The translations under genes were made by a program, and so were the position numbers. From Darksidea phi (Eukaryota; Ascomycota; Dothideomycetes; Pleosporales; Lentitheciaceae), in assembly GCA_030770425.1 (NCBI GenBank), contig JASJFT010000051.1, forward strand, positions 124,001 through 188,000: 64,000 nt of DNA, written 5' to 3'. The notes below the pieces were generated by a model. That model made no database searches and was not told the DNA's origin. It saw only the letters and a program-made list of their open reading frames with translations. Below are positions 12,501 to 25,574 of the stretch, in pieces (position 1 is the stretch's first letter; the number at the start of each line of letters is the position of its first letter).

Positions 12501-14555
12501 TAAAGGTCTAAAATATTACTAACTAACTAATTAATTACGTTACTATTTAAGTAATCTATAAGTAGGTAAAGTTATAGTTTACTTAGTAATCTAGATTAAA
12601 GTAATAGAGCTAAGATTTATAGTTAGTACTAATTAATAGTAAATACTATATACTAAGTAGGTTATAAAGACTTAGTACGATAGACTATAAGCTAATATCC
12701 TCTAACTCTAGTAAACTTCGCGATATTCTAAGATTAAGACTCTAATTAATATAGAATATTTCTCTCTAAGTCGAAATAGACGTTTAATAAGAATAGCTAT
12801 AATAGTAATACTAGACTAGTAAAGAAGCTAGGGATTAGGACTACTTATTTAAGTATTATCTTTTTTAAACTCTAAGATATTAATAGGAATATCTATATAT
12901 TTCTCTAAGTCTAAATAGCTATTTCTAAACCTCTAACTAGAATAATATTATTAGATAAGATTAGAACTTTCTATTAAAATTTAGTAGAATTATTATAGAT
13001 ATAAATATCTATACCTAGGTCTAATATCTAGGAATAAAGAAGCGAATAGATATTATTAGCTATTAAGGTATTATATACTACTAAGAATATAGTATAGACT
13101 TTATATTTATACTATAGTAGATCGTTATCTATATTAATTTCTATTATATTAGCTATATTACTATTCTAGCTAGTCTACTTTTACTATTTAAAGTATTAAT
13201 TCTTTTCTTATATTTTAGTTAAAATATTCTTCTTATCCTTAACTTTAAATTTAGCTATTTTCTTAATCTTTTTAGAATTCTCCGTAAATTCTCTCTTACG
13301 TAGTAAGATATTAATATACTAGTACTATTTCTAGTAATATAAATCTTTATATAGGTATAGCTTTAATAGCTTTAATAACTTATTATTTTATAATCTCTTT
13401 TTATTATATAGAGACTATTCTTAATTTAATATAGCTACGAATATACTATTACTAATATTTAGTTTTATTATCTATATTATTTAGTAATAATATAGATAGC
13501 TAGCTAGTAAATTAGGTAGTATAGGGTTAACTAAACTATTCGAACTAGCTTCTACGTTAAATACTATAATAGCTATAGTAGCTACGTAGCCTAAATCGAT
13601 TTATTTAATAGCTCGTATTAGATTCTTATTATAGTTCGTTTCCTAGATAACCTAGTTATTTTACTTATTTTTTATTTCGGTTAGTAGATTAGGTAATCCT
13701 AAGGATTAGTCTAATAGTTAGTTAGCTTATTTAGTATACTAAGCCCTATTTAGGTATAAGAACCCCCCGTTCTTATATTCTTATAACGCTATCTTAGAAT
13801 AGCTTTAATATACCGATTCTACTATTAGTTAATTAGAAGGCTATCTTAGCTATTATAACTTCTAGTTAATTATATTTAGTCCTAGGGTCTTATAATTCTT
13901 ATATAGTCGATATTCTAATATCTCTAAAAGATTAAGCTACGTAGCTTAATTATAAGCTATTAAAAAGGTTATATTCTATTCTTTAAGATTCTCTCTATAT
14001 ATATATAGTATTTTAACTAAGTTATATACTTTCTAAACCTCGTATTCTCTATTAGTTAATAATAAGATAAATAGCTATTTTAGAGCCTTAAGCTAATTAT
14101 ATAGTAATTTCTAATCTTTAATCTAATAAATAAGGTCTTTAATTAGTATATTAGCTATATAGGCTTTAATTTAACTAAGCTTATTCTTAGTTCTATAGTA
14201 TTCTTTTAGCTTTATATAGTAGATACTTAGGTCCTTATTATACTAAGTAAGAGCTATTAAGCTAGATTTAGTTACTAACGATCTATCCTTATTAATAGAT
14301 AGCGTAGAATCGATAGGGCGTTTAGACTTATTTAGTTCTATAATAGCTTTAGCTTTAGAATCGATATAGTCCTATATATTAGTTACCTTAGCTAGCCTCT
14401 ATATAGTATAGATTTATAGATTCTAATTATATAAATCTTAGAGAATAGTAGCTAATCTAGCTTTAAATATAGTAGACGATAAGGTCGTTATTTCGTTATA
14501 TAAAGAAGGATAAAATAGATTATATAATATAGATAGATTAGACCGGGCTTATAAT

Positions 14556-14806
14556 TATAAGTAGATAAAGGTATAGAATAAATATATTAAGTTATCTAAC
14601 TATTTAACTAGGGTATAAGTAGAAGGGTATATATATTAGTTATACTAGGTTAGATAACTAATATAATTATACTATAAGTTATAGTATAGTTACTATAGAT
14701 TACTATTATATAGTTACTATAAGTTTAGTATATAGTTATAGTAAATTAGTATAAATTATTATATAAATAGAATAGTTATATAATATATAATACTTAGCTA
14801 CTTATA
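14556..14806 (-). repeat. Copia A 5' LTR
   Basis: 251 bp, direct repeat of 8892-9142. The adjoining internal sequence (reverse complement ATTATAAGCCCGGTCTAATC) matches the sequence following the 5' LTR of Copia B and is the expected place of the primer binding site, though I could not assign a tRNA. Confidence 0.8.
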
Positions 14807-15499
14807 TATTTATAATTTATAACTAATTTATTTTCTATATAGACGTTATTATAAATAAATACTCTATTCTAGATATTTTAAATAAAGCTAGGTTATAAAT
14901 TAGTAGTATTAATATTATAAATATTATAGACTTATATAGATTTATATATAGTAATTTATATATTACTTATTATAATATATAATAAAGATAAATTATTTAT
15001 AAGTAATATAATATTTAGTAATCTATAACTATTTATATAACGTAATAATTATTAGATATTTTTTAAGATAAGAGTATTATACTATCTTATATTACTTATA
15101 ATAGAGATAGTATATAGATATATATATATACTTTTTCTATATAATATTAATATAAGTTATAGCTTTTATCTATTAAGTTCTAGTATTATTATTATTTTAA
15201 TTAATAATAGATAGGTAGTTAAAATTTATTATATAAGATAAATTCTAAGTATATAATATTATACTATTACTTTTAACTATACTATTAAGATATATTATTA
15301 TCGTTATAAAAACTCGCTTAGAATATTAAAAAGTAAATATTACTAAATTATTTAAAAATAATAATACTAGAAAAGAATATATATATAAATATTAGTTTAA
15401 CTAATAAGATAAAACTTATACTTATATAAACTATCTCTATTAGAATTATAATATCTTAATATAATATTACTAGTAAGATAATATATTTAGATATTATTA

Positions 15500-18400
15500 T
15501 CTTTTAGTTTCTATTACTATTTTATTTAATAGTAGGTATTTCTATTATAGATATCCTCTACGTTGGTTTTACTAAGATTTATCTTCGAGTAAAATAACTA
15601 CTAGCTCTAGTATCTATAGCTAATATAATCTATTTATTATAAATATTTATAATATCTTATTTAGATTAAGTCTCTTAAATCTTTAAGTATTTATTTCTAC
15701 TATTAGATATTATTTTTATCTCTTTTATAAAGTAATTTAAATTATTTTTTTCTTAAACGTCTCTAGATATATAGTATTATATTTTACTATTAGTTCTTTT
15801 ATATTTTATAAATTCTTAATATTATATTATTAATTATATATACTATTTTATTCTTTTTATTAAACTAGGTATCGTACTTATTTTATATACTTATCTACTT
15901 ATTAGATAAGAAATTACTTAATTTTATATTCTAAGAACTCTTTATCTACTATAATTATTAGTTTTTAGTAGGTCTTAATTTTCCTACTAAAGGAATTTAT
16001 ACTAGGTAATAATAACTTTATTTATATAATTAAGACTACTAGATAGATTCTTATATATTTAGATAATTCTAGCTTATAAATATTCTTATTAATCTTTATA
16101 ATAATCTTAAGTAGTTCTATTTATTAAATATTAAGCTTTTTATTTAAGTATCTATATACTCGATATTTATAATAAAGTTTTAATATTATTTAGTCTCTAA
16201 CCTTTAGCTAAAGGGCTTTATATTATTTATTATACTAGTATTTTATATTAATATTAATAAAAGCTAATACTTTATATAATATATCTTAGTATTAAAGATA
16301 GAGATTAGTATAGTCTACTAGAGGTAGATCTACTAATACTATTAATAGGTTATAGATATTAAAGTCTTAGATTTACTCTATAGGTAAAATACTAGTCGAT
16401 ATATTAAAGATACTATTTATTATAAATATAATAAATAGTAGAGTACTAATCTAGTCCTTATTAGAATTAGTTATATAGAAATATCGAAGTATTATCTCTA
16501 TTATTTAATTTATTCTCTTAGATTAGCTATTAGTCTATAAGTACTATACTATACTAGATAAGAATATTACTCTAGTAGACTTAAGTATATACTTCTATAG
16601 CTTATTTAGAAAATATTAGTTCTTATTAGATATAATTTCTTATAGAAAATCCTATTCTTAATTAATAAGAGTTCTAATTAGGGTTATACCCTACTCTTCT
16701 ACTATCTAGTCGATTATTCCTAATAGAAATAGAATCTACTTAGATTTCTTATAGGTAGTAGTTATTAAAGCGTCGAAGACTATAGTACTAGCTAGTAACC
16801 TAGTTACGATATCTATAGTAATAGTAAAATATAGTTATCCTAGACTTAATATTAGTTCTAGATTATTATATAGCTTATAATATTCTATTCTATTCTAAAT
16901 ATAGACTAGATAATACTTAATATAGATTTTTAGAAGTTTAGCTATTTTTTTAATAAAGACTACTCTACGTAGTCTTTTATAGGTCTAGTAGTAATCTAGA
17001 TAAAAATACTAGTTATATACTTATTTAAATACTTTTTTAACTATAGCTTTAAAAATAAAGAGTTATTTTATATAGTTTATCTAGTTCTAATAATATAGTA
17101 AGTTTACTTTTTTAATAAAAGTTAATTCTTTTAAAGACTAATCTTATTCCTTAAAATTATTAGACTCTCTATTAATAACTTTTAGAATCTTCTACTAATA
17201 TATATTCTTATTATATACTTTCTTTAAATACTATTTAAAGTTATTAGTTATATCTATAAAGATAATATTAAAAATATATATATTACTTATTATCTATTTA
17301 TTTTTATTTAGATATATAATTCTACTAGTATATTATATATATAAGTCTTTACTATATTTAATTAATTTAGTAGTAGGTTTAATTTCTTAATAATACTTAA
17401 ATAATATCTTAAGAGTATTAAACTAATATTTACCCTTAAATATCTTAGGTCTAATTACTAGTAGTTACTATAGATATAGTAGTAATATATAGTTTTAGTA
17501 GTAGTAGAGCTATTTAGTTACTCGTATACTTAGATTTAGTATTATAGCTCTCTTAGAGGATCTATAATTTATACTACTTCGAAGCTACTATATTATTAGA
17601 TTTATTTATAAAGAATACTATCTTTTAATAGATTATATATTTATTAACTAACTAGATCTAGAGGGCTATTATATAGTCTTTAGCTATATAGCTCTAGCTA
17701 TATATTCCTAGCTATATAGACTAGTACTATAGACTAGCTATATTATATATTACTATCTATAATATTTTACTATATTTCTCTTATCTATATATAGAATAAA
17801 GTATATATACTTAGTAAATTTATCTACTACTACTAGTATAGTATTATAAAATACTTCTATTATTAGTTTCTTAGAATATAATAGTTATATAATAAAGTCT
17901 ATTATTATTATTTTTTATAATTCTTCTATATTTTCTATTAATTATAATATTTAATAGGATATATATCTAGTATACTTATTATAATAAAAATCTATATATT
18001 CTAAAAGAACTTAAGTAACTAGTTATTATATATATAAAAAGTAGTTTATTCTTATTAATTATTTAAGAATCTTTTTTACTTCTTAATATTCTTATACTAG
18101 TACCTTATAGTACTATCTAATAAATTTCTTTTATATTATCTTAGATATATAGACTTTTTAGAATACGTAGATAATTCTATTCTTTTTTTAGATTACTTCT
18201 TAGATCTTATTCTATTCTTATTATAATTCTTAGATAATTTTTCGGATTTACTAAGTCTATTTATTCCCTTCTAGTTTAAGTATTATTTCTTATATTTCTA
18301 TTAGTTTCGGATAATTATAAGTAATCGTTTCGTTTATTTATAATTTAAGAATAGTTATACTAGATTTCTCTATTCCCTAGTAGTTAGATCTTTTACTAAG

Positions 18401-19525
18401 TATATTAGCTTATTTATTTTCTAATACTTTTATATATACGATTTTAATATTATAAATTATAAGGGTTTATACCTATTATATTTATCTTTTAATTAAAAGT
18501 TTATTTTTTAAGAATTTTATTAGATTCTTATAATCTATATAGATTATAATAGGGTATTTAGATCTCTATAGATTAGAACTTTATTCTTTTAATACTTTAA
18601 TAATTACTAATAACTCCTTATTATAGATATTATAGTTAAATCTAACTAATATTATCTTATATAAGAAGTAGTATACTAGTCTAAAATTATCCTTATTATC
18701 TTTCTATAATAGTATTACTTCTATTATATAGTCTAACGCGTTTATTTTAATAATTAATAACTATTTAGAATTATATATCTTAATTATAAATTCTTTTAAA
18801 AACTTTTTAGTATTCTTTTTTCTATTCGAAGAATTAGTCTTTTCTTATAAGTTATATAAGGGGTACTATTATTATACTTTATTTTAATATTAACTTTTAA
18901 TAAAAGTTATAAAAATCTAAGAATAATTATAATTCCTTAAGATTCTATAGTATAGACTATTTCTTAATCTTCTTAATTTATTTCGGGTTTACTTTAATTT
19001 CTTCTAATTTAATAATAAATTTTAAAAATTCTATTTCTTATACGTAGAATTTATATTTCTAGAGATAAAGATATAATTATATCTTTTTAAATACTTAGAG
19101 GATTTTTCGTATATATTACTTATATTCTTCTTCTATTTTAGAGTAGATAAAGATATTATTAAGATATACTATTATAAATTAATATAAATAGTTTTATAAA
19201 ATATTATTAATTTATTTTTAAAATATTATATATATATTTATAAGTTTAAAAGGTATTATCTAATACTTATATAAGTCTTTTTTAGTTCTAAATACTATTT
19301 TCTATTCTTTATTATTCTTAATTCGAATCTAATAGTATATATTTTAGATATCTAATAATATAAATTATTTAACTTTTCTTAATTAGTTCTATATTTCCGA
19401 TATTAAGGGTAAGAGGTATCGATTTTTAATTATAATACTATTAAGTATTTAGTAATTAATATATATTTATAATTTTATTATATTCTTTTTAGATATAAAA
19501 AGAACTAGGTATTTTATATATTAAG
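15500..19525 (-). mobile_element. Gypsy D, 3' part (reverse transcriptase to chromodomain)
   Basis: Read on the minus strand, this is the downstream half of a chromodomain Gypsy polyprotein. From 19525 leftwards: LFISKKN...YLLPLISEI, the start of the reverse transcriptase; the catalytic site as VYLNNIF at about 19155-19169 (D to N changes as expected from RIP of YLDDI); LDFYNFY; RNase H-like YNKELLIIIEVLK; the integrase core with VVVDKFTKYIYFIPY at about 17780-17900; and a chromodomain-like stretch with VDKEFLEYKI...VRYLV at about 15790-15960. Stops are frequent. The rest of the element (5' side) lies at 25575-28200, separated by Gypsy C. The 3' LTR was not resolved; 14807-15500 holds nothing I can identify. 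Confidence 0.75.
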
Positions 19526-19811
19526 TATAATAACTTACTACTAATATCCTCTATCTAGTCTAGGTTATACTCGACTAGTTTAGATTTTATATTATCTTAG
19601 ATTCTATTAAATCTTAGATATATTCTCTATAAATTATATCTACCTAATCTTAGCTAGATATTTAGACTACTATTCTCCCTAAATTAAAAGGATAAAGATT
19701 TATCTTATATAGATAGCTATAATTTAGAATAATTAAATCTAATCTATTCTAGACTTTATCTCTATTATTTAGACTAGTACTATAAATACTAATTCTCTTT
19801 TTATAAAATAA
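19526..19811 (+). repeat. Gypsy C 5' LTR
   Basis: Starts TATAATAACTTACTACTAAT and matches 25290-25574 along its length, differing mostly by C/T and G/A changes. The right edge is uncertain by a few bases. Confidence 0.75.
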
Positions 19812-22800
19812 ATCTTTATCCTTCTATACTAATAGAGATAGTTTTAATCTAAGTCTTATTCTTATATATACCCGACGAGGGACCTAAAGACCTATAGTTA
19901 GAAATCCTAAACCTAAGCTAGAATAGTAGAGAAAGCTAGTATATATAGATATTCTAATCCTTTAAGTATAATATAATAATTAAAGAACTTTAAGAATATT
20001 TATAAACTTTTAAAGTCTAGATTTTATAATATAATCTAAGATATTAGATATAAGAACTTAAAGAAAGGCTTAAAAAAGACCTAATAATAGTAAAAGATAG
20101 TAGACTAGGTCTAATAGATCTAAACTTATTTAAAAATTCTAAAGATATCTTAATTACTTTAGAATCTATCTTATTAATAGTAAACTCTATAAATTCTAGT
20201 AGGTAGCTTTTAAAAATAGACCTACTACTTAAATATAAGGGTAAAATTTAGAAGAACTATAATAATTATAAAAGAGAATATAAAGAGTATATATTTAACT
20301 TATATCTTTTTTTAATAGTAGTAGTTTAGATTAAATAGATTATAAAGTACTTAGACTAGACTTCCCTTATATACTAGAAGTAGATTAAATAGATTTAAAG
20401 AAAAGAGGACCTAATTTAAGTATATATAAAATAAAAAATACTAAAAATACTTAATATAGACTAGAAAAGAAAAAAAAAGATTTAAGAAAAAAAATTTAAG
20501 ATAAAATAAGACGTAAGATCTTTAATAGAACTACTCTATTATTTAATTATATAATAGGAAGAGATAGACCTCTAGATAATCTTTAATAATAATAATCTTA
20601 AGTATATTTAAATATTCTTTAATACTCTAAACTCTAAGATATAAGTAAGATTAAACTTAGTTCTATAAATCTAGACTAGTCTAAATAAGTTAGAAAAGAA
20701 CGTATATTACTACTAGTATATTTTAAAAGAATAAGAAAAGATAAAAGCTAAAGAGAAATATTCTAAAATAGAGAAAGAGGAGAACCCCCTAATAAAATAA
20801 TAGAAGAAACGTTATAATTTTAGCTAAAAGAAGTAACTCTATTTTAAAAGAGATTTTATTAAGATTATTAAAAATATAAATATTAAAATAGATAGTCTCT
20901 ATTATAAATACTACTAAACTAGTTATATAAAGTACGACTATTCTATATATAAAGCTAAATTATTAAAAAAGAAAAAAGACTAGTTCTAAGAAAAGTAGCT
21001 TAGCTTTAATAAAATAAGATAATATATACCTAGAGCTAAATTCTAATAACTACTTTAAGAAAAGAATATATAATTTAGAAGAGTTCTTAAAGTATCTTAA
21101 TTATTTTAAAAGAACTTATATTAGATATATCTAGTCTAATTCTATATAAGATTCTAATAAATAGTAGTACTAAAAGAAACTTTATATTAGAATAGATAGC
21201 TAGGTATATTAGATACTAAAGAAAGTAGATTAAATTATAATAATTTAAGTTACTAAATAGAAAGAATCTTTATATTATAAATAAGATATAAGTAAGATAT
21301 TATATATATAATAACTCTAAAAGAAAATATATAAGATAAGATACTTTCTTTCTAAAAAGATTTAAAGGCTTTAACCTAGTTCTAGAAATATTATAGTTAA
21401 AAATATAGACTCTTAGACCTAATTTTATCTAATCTACTCTAATCTTTATAGAAAATAAGACTCTCTACTACCTAATAGGGCTAGAAGAGACTAGAAAGTA
21501 TATAATAATAATAATTAACTAAATTATAATAGATTTTACTTTATTTATAAAAGTAGCTAGTCTAGATTAGTTTAGATTATATAAAAGATATTTAAAATAC
21601 TTTTTAGAGTATAAAGATATATTCTTAGTTAAGAATTTAGTACTATTAGTAGACTATAGATCTTATAAACTAATAATTAAGATAATCTTAAGAAAATAAC
21701 CCTTATATAATCCGCTTTATAATCTTTTAATAAAGAAATTTAAAGTTCTAAAAGAATATATATAGATAAACCTAAAGAGAGAATAAATATATTACTTTAT
21801 CTTAGTAGTTAAAACCTTAATTCTATTTATAAAAAAGAAGAATAGAATACTATATCTATATATAGATTACTAAGGGCTAAATATAATTATCTAGAAAAAT
21901 TACTATTTACTTTTTCTAATCTAGGAAAGTCTAGATTAGCTTAAATAGATCTAGATTTATACTAAATTAGATATATAAAATATATACTACTATATCTAAA
22001 TTAAAAGAAAAGATAAGTAGAAAATAGTATTTAGAATCTACTATAAATACTTTAAGTATATTATAATATTCTTAAGATTAATAAATATTCTTATAATCTT
22101 CTAAAGTTATATAAACTTAGCTTTATTAAATCTACTAGATAAATACTATATCGTCTATCTAGATAATATTCTAATCTACTCCGAATTAGAGAAGAAATAT
22201 ATCTATTATATTAAGTTAGTTCTAAAAAGATTATACTAGTATAAACTATATATAAAAAAGTCTAAATATAAGTTCTATATTTAAGAAGTAGTCTATTTAG
22301 ACTTTATAATAATATTTAAGAGTATTCTAATAGAATTAAATAGAATTAAGACTATATAAGAGTAGTTAACTCTAAAATTAATTTAAAAGATTTATATCTT
22401 TATAAACTTTATAAATTACTACTAATAGTTTATTAAAGAATTCTTTTAAATAGTAGTTCTTCTTTATAAGAGAAGTTATTAGGCTCTATAAACTATCTAT
22501 CTTAATAATATCTAATAAAGATACTATATTTACTTTAGTATTTTAGAGTATATTTACCTATATTTTAGATATAAGAAGACTACTTTCTACTATATTTTAT
22601 CTATAAACGACCAACTAGACTAAATAATAAAACTAAAATCTAGAATAATACCTTTATACCTTCTATAATTTTAAATAGAATAATTAGATAATCTAGTTAT
22701 CTAAAGTAAAATTTATATATAATAACTCGAAATATAAATCTACTTAGAAGATCTTATTTAAAGTAGTATATAGAAAAAGACTATTAGAAATAATTTAAAG

Positions 22801-23599
22801 TAGTTTAATCTTAATTAAAGAAAGCTTCGTAAAAGTCTTAAAGTATAGATATTACTAAATAAAAGTAGTTAAAGAGATTTAGAAAAAATTAATCTAAATA
22901 TAGACTAGATAAGTTTAATATTATAATATTAAGTATAAGGTCTATAAATATAAACTAAAAGATTTTATCTATTTAGATACTAAAAATATATAGATAAGAA
23001 GATTTAAAAAGAAATTAAATAATAAATATATTAAATTATACTAAATAATATATTATTATAAAGAATAGGTATATATACTAGACCTTTTAGATATCCTAAA
23101 TATATATCTAGTATTCTACGTTAATCTACTAGAACTAGCCCTAAAAGATAAAATACTAAGGTAGTAACTACTATCTAAGGAGATACTACCTTAAAGAGAG
23201 GATATTATATATCTAGTAGACTATATTATAGAAAGAAAATAAATAAATAACTAATAGATATATAGAATAAGATAGAAAGAATAGAATAAAGAAACTAATA
23301 AGTAGTACCCTATAATCGATATATCTAAGAAGATACTTAATAAATTCCTTAGAAACTAAGATATAAGTACTTAAAATAGAAATAAAAAGCTATAATAGGA
23401 TAAGTCTCGGCTAAACTAGGTATATTAAAGCTAATTTAAGGGATAAAGAGCTTAGAATAGAGATAAGTAGCTATAATAAGACTAGTCTAAAATATACTAG
23501 TTAAATTAAGACTAAGTTAAGTATAAAGAATCTAGAATAAAAATAAGTAGCTATAGTAAAATAAGTCTAGACTAAACTAGATAACTTTAGACTAGTTAA

Positions 23600-23660
23600 G
23601 ACCCCCTAATATCTACTTAAAGAAAAAAAAAAAAAAAAAAAAAAGTAAAGTAAAGATAGT
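23600..23660 (+). repeat. Long A-tract in Gypsy C
   Basis: An uninterrupted run of more than 20 A occurs within an A/G-rich stretch that starts after AAGAAAA and continues as GTAAAGTAAAGATAG. It sits just downstream of the chromodomain-like end of the polyprotein. Possible explanations are a microsatellite expansion or an internal poly-A from an older insertion. Confidence 0.6.
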
Positions 23661-25289
23661 AGAGAAGTTTTTTTTATTAAGTTTCTAAAAAGTTTATAAA
23701 AACTACTATTAAATAGAGATAAGTCTAAGCTAAGACTAATTTAGATTAATCTAGACTAAAAGAATTCTAAAGAATCTAAAAATTCTTAGATATATTATAT
23801 TAAAATTAAAAATATTAAATATATACTAAAAATATTATATTAGATATTTACTAGTCTTAGATTATATTAAAAATATCTAGTTATCTATTAAACCTATACT
23901 ATTAGTTCTAAATAGCTTAATCTTTATCTTAATCTCTACGAGAGAGTTTATTAGTACTTTACTAAATACTTTTATTTTCTTTTTACTCGAAATAATATAC
24001 TCGATTAGAGTTTAGATTTACTTTTACTAAGTACTTATAAGCTTAACTATATTACTTAGCTTTATATTTAAATTATTCTAAAAAGGTTAAATAGCTTTAG
24101 ACTAGTTTAAAAAGGATAGAATTAATTTATATTAACCCTATAATACTTCTTTAGAATTACTTTATTATAAAGTAGTATATTAATCTCTATATTAATATTC
24201 TTAATAGTAAACTTAATTAAATAGGTTTTATAAGTCTTCTTCTATATTTTAATTTAATCTAGAATCCTAATATTTATATAAATAATAAAATCTAAGTATA
24301 ATAAAGTCTTAAAGAAGTTAGTAAACTTATTTTATATAATTTTATACTAGATTAGACTAGTATATCTATATTAAGAGCTAATTAAGTATCTTCTTATTAA
24401 TCTTCTTTACCTAAAGTCTACTATCTATAAGTAAATTTAATAAATTTAAAATACTTATAGTCGAGTATAGATTTAATAAAATAGTTAATAATATTTTAAT
24501 TATAATTCTAGTTATTTTCTTTAGAGTCTATATATTCTAGATTAATCTAAAATTCTAAAAGTTACTCTAGAACTACTTATTTAATAATAATCTTATCCTT
24601 TTAAGCTATACTTAAGATAATAAAGGATATTTAGGTAATCTTTAATAGTAATCTAGTCTAATTTAATATAGACTCGTCTAAATTATACTCTAAAGTTCTC
24701 CTTAAGATAGAATTAGTAGAAATAGATAAAGTTTTATTTATTCTTAATAATATTATTATAAAGGTCTATAAAGTAGATTATATAGAAATTAAGTAATATT
24801 AATATATATAGCTCGATCTTAATAAGAAGTTTCTTATAAATAATACTTAAGAATAATATAATCTAGTCTAAAAAGATCTTAGCTAGTCTAGATAGATAAG
24901 AATTATACTAGTTAGACTTAAATATAATATATAAAAGGATAAAGAAGCTTAATAAGAACTAGAGAGCTACTAGAAGAGTTAATAAGAACTAGATTAGTCT
25001 AAATTAACCTAAAGGTTCTTAAGCTATAAGAAGAAGAAAACTTACTAGACTAAAAAGAATTATAATAGGATTTATTATTAGAAGAAGGGTCTTAAATAGT
25101 TAATAATATTATATATACTATAATCTAATAAATAACTAGATTATATAATCTACTAGCGCGTCTTATAAAATTATATTATAGTAGTTTAATTTTTTTAATC
25201 TTATAATTTTCTCTTATTAACTTTTAGCTAGATCTAGATTAGGTTAAATTAAAGGGCTTAGAGATAAGTTCTATAAAGAGAAAGAGCTT

Positions 25290-25574
25290 TATAATAACTT
25301 ACTACTAATACCTTCTATCTAGTCTAGATTATACTCGGCTAGCCTAGATTCTATACTATCTTAGATTCTATTAAATCTTAAGTATATCCTCTACGAATTA
25401 GATCTATCTAGTTTTAGCTAGATATTTAGACTATTACTCTTTTTAGATTAAAAGGGTAAAGGTTTACCTTATATAGATAGTTATAATCTAGAATAATTAA
25501 GCCTAATCTATCCTAGACTCTATCTCTACTACTTAGACTAGTATTATAAGTACTAATCCTTCTTTTATATAAAG
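25290..25574 (+). repeat. Gypsy C 3' LTR
   Basis: 285 bp, direct repeat of 19526-19811, preceded by a polypurine tract. Confidence 0.75.

Larger units (their letters stand above)
8892..14806 (-). mobile_element. Copia A: RIP-mutated Ty1/Copia retrotransposon
   Basis: Two 251-bp direct LTRs (8892-9142 and 14556-14806) bound about 5.9 kb. The same LTR, in opposite orientation, bounds Copia B (57455-63096), and the interiors match in reverse complement, including a shared 21-bp minisatellite next to the 3' LTR and the sequence next to the 5' LTR. Copia B shows clear Copia integrase and reverse transcriptase fossils on the plus strand, so Copia A reads on the minus strand. It is about 270 bp longer than Copia B. 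The LTR starts TATAAG and ends CTTATA, consistent with original TG...CA ends after RIP. No clean 5-bp target duplication is visible (TACTA left, TATTT right). Confidence 0.8.
19526..25574 (+). mobile_element. Gypsy C: RIP-mutated Gypsy retrotransposon nested in Gypsy D
   Basis: Direct LTRs of about 285 bp (19526-19811 and 25290-25574) bound a plus-strand element. A gag zinc knuckle fossil lies at 20900-20941, where the C-x2-C-x4-H-x4-C positions are all Tyr. A reverse transcriptase follows (VYLDNILIYS at about 22153-22180, then KSKYKFYIQEVVYLDFII and FINFYQQFIKEF). A segment near 23080-23330 resembles the end of integrase plus a chromodomain (VFYVNLLELA). Only about 0.6 kb separates the two, too short for RNase H plus integrase, so an internal deletion is likely. 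A polypurine tract (AAAGAGAAAGAG) precedes the right LTR. The insertion splits the Gypsy D reverse transcriptase. Flanking TTAAG (19521) and TTAAA (25575) may be the target duplication. About 1.6 kb before the 3' LTR is unassigned. Confidence 0.75.

Noticed and set aside
8887..14811. Target-site duplication for Copia A
   Set aside because: TACTA on the left and TATTT on the right differ by a change RIP cannot explain, so no duplication is claimed.
22450..23080. RNase H and integrase of Gypsy C
   Set aside because: I could not read convincing motifs in this interval; it is too short for both domains, so a deletion is more likely.
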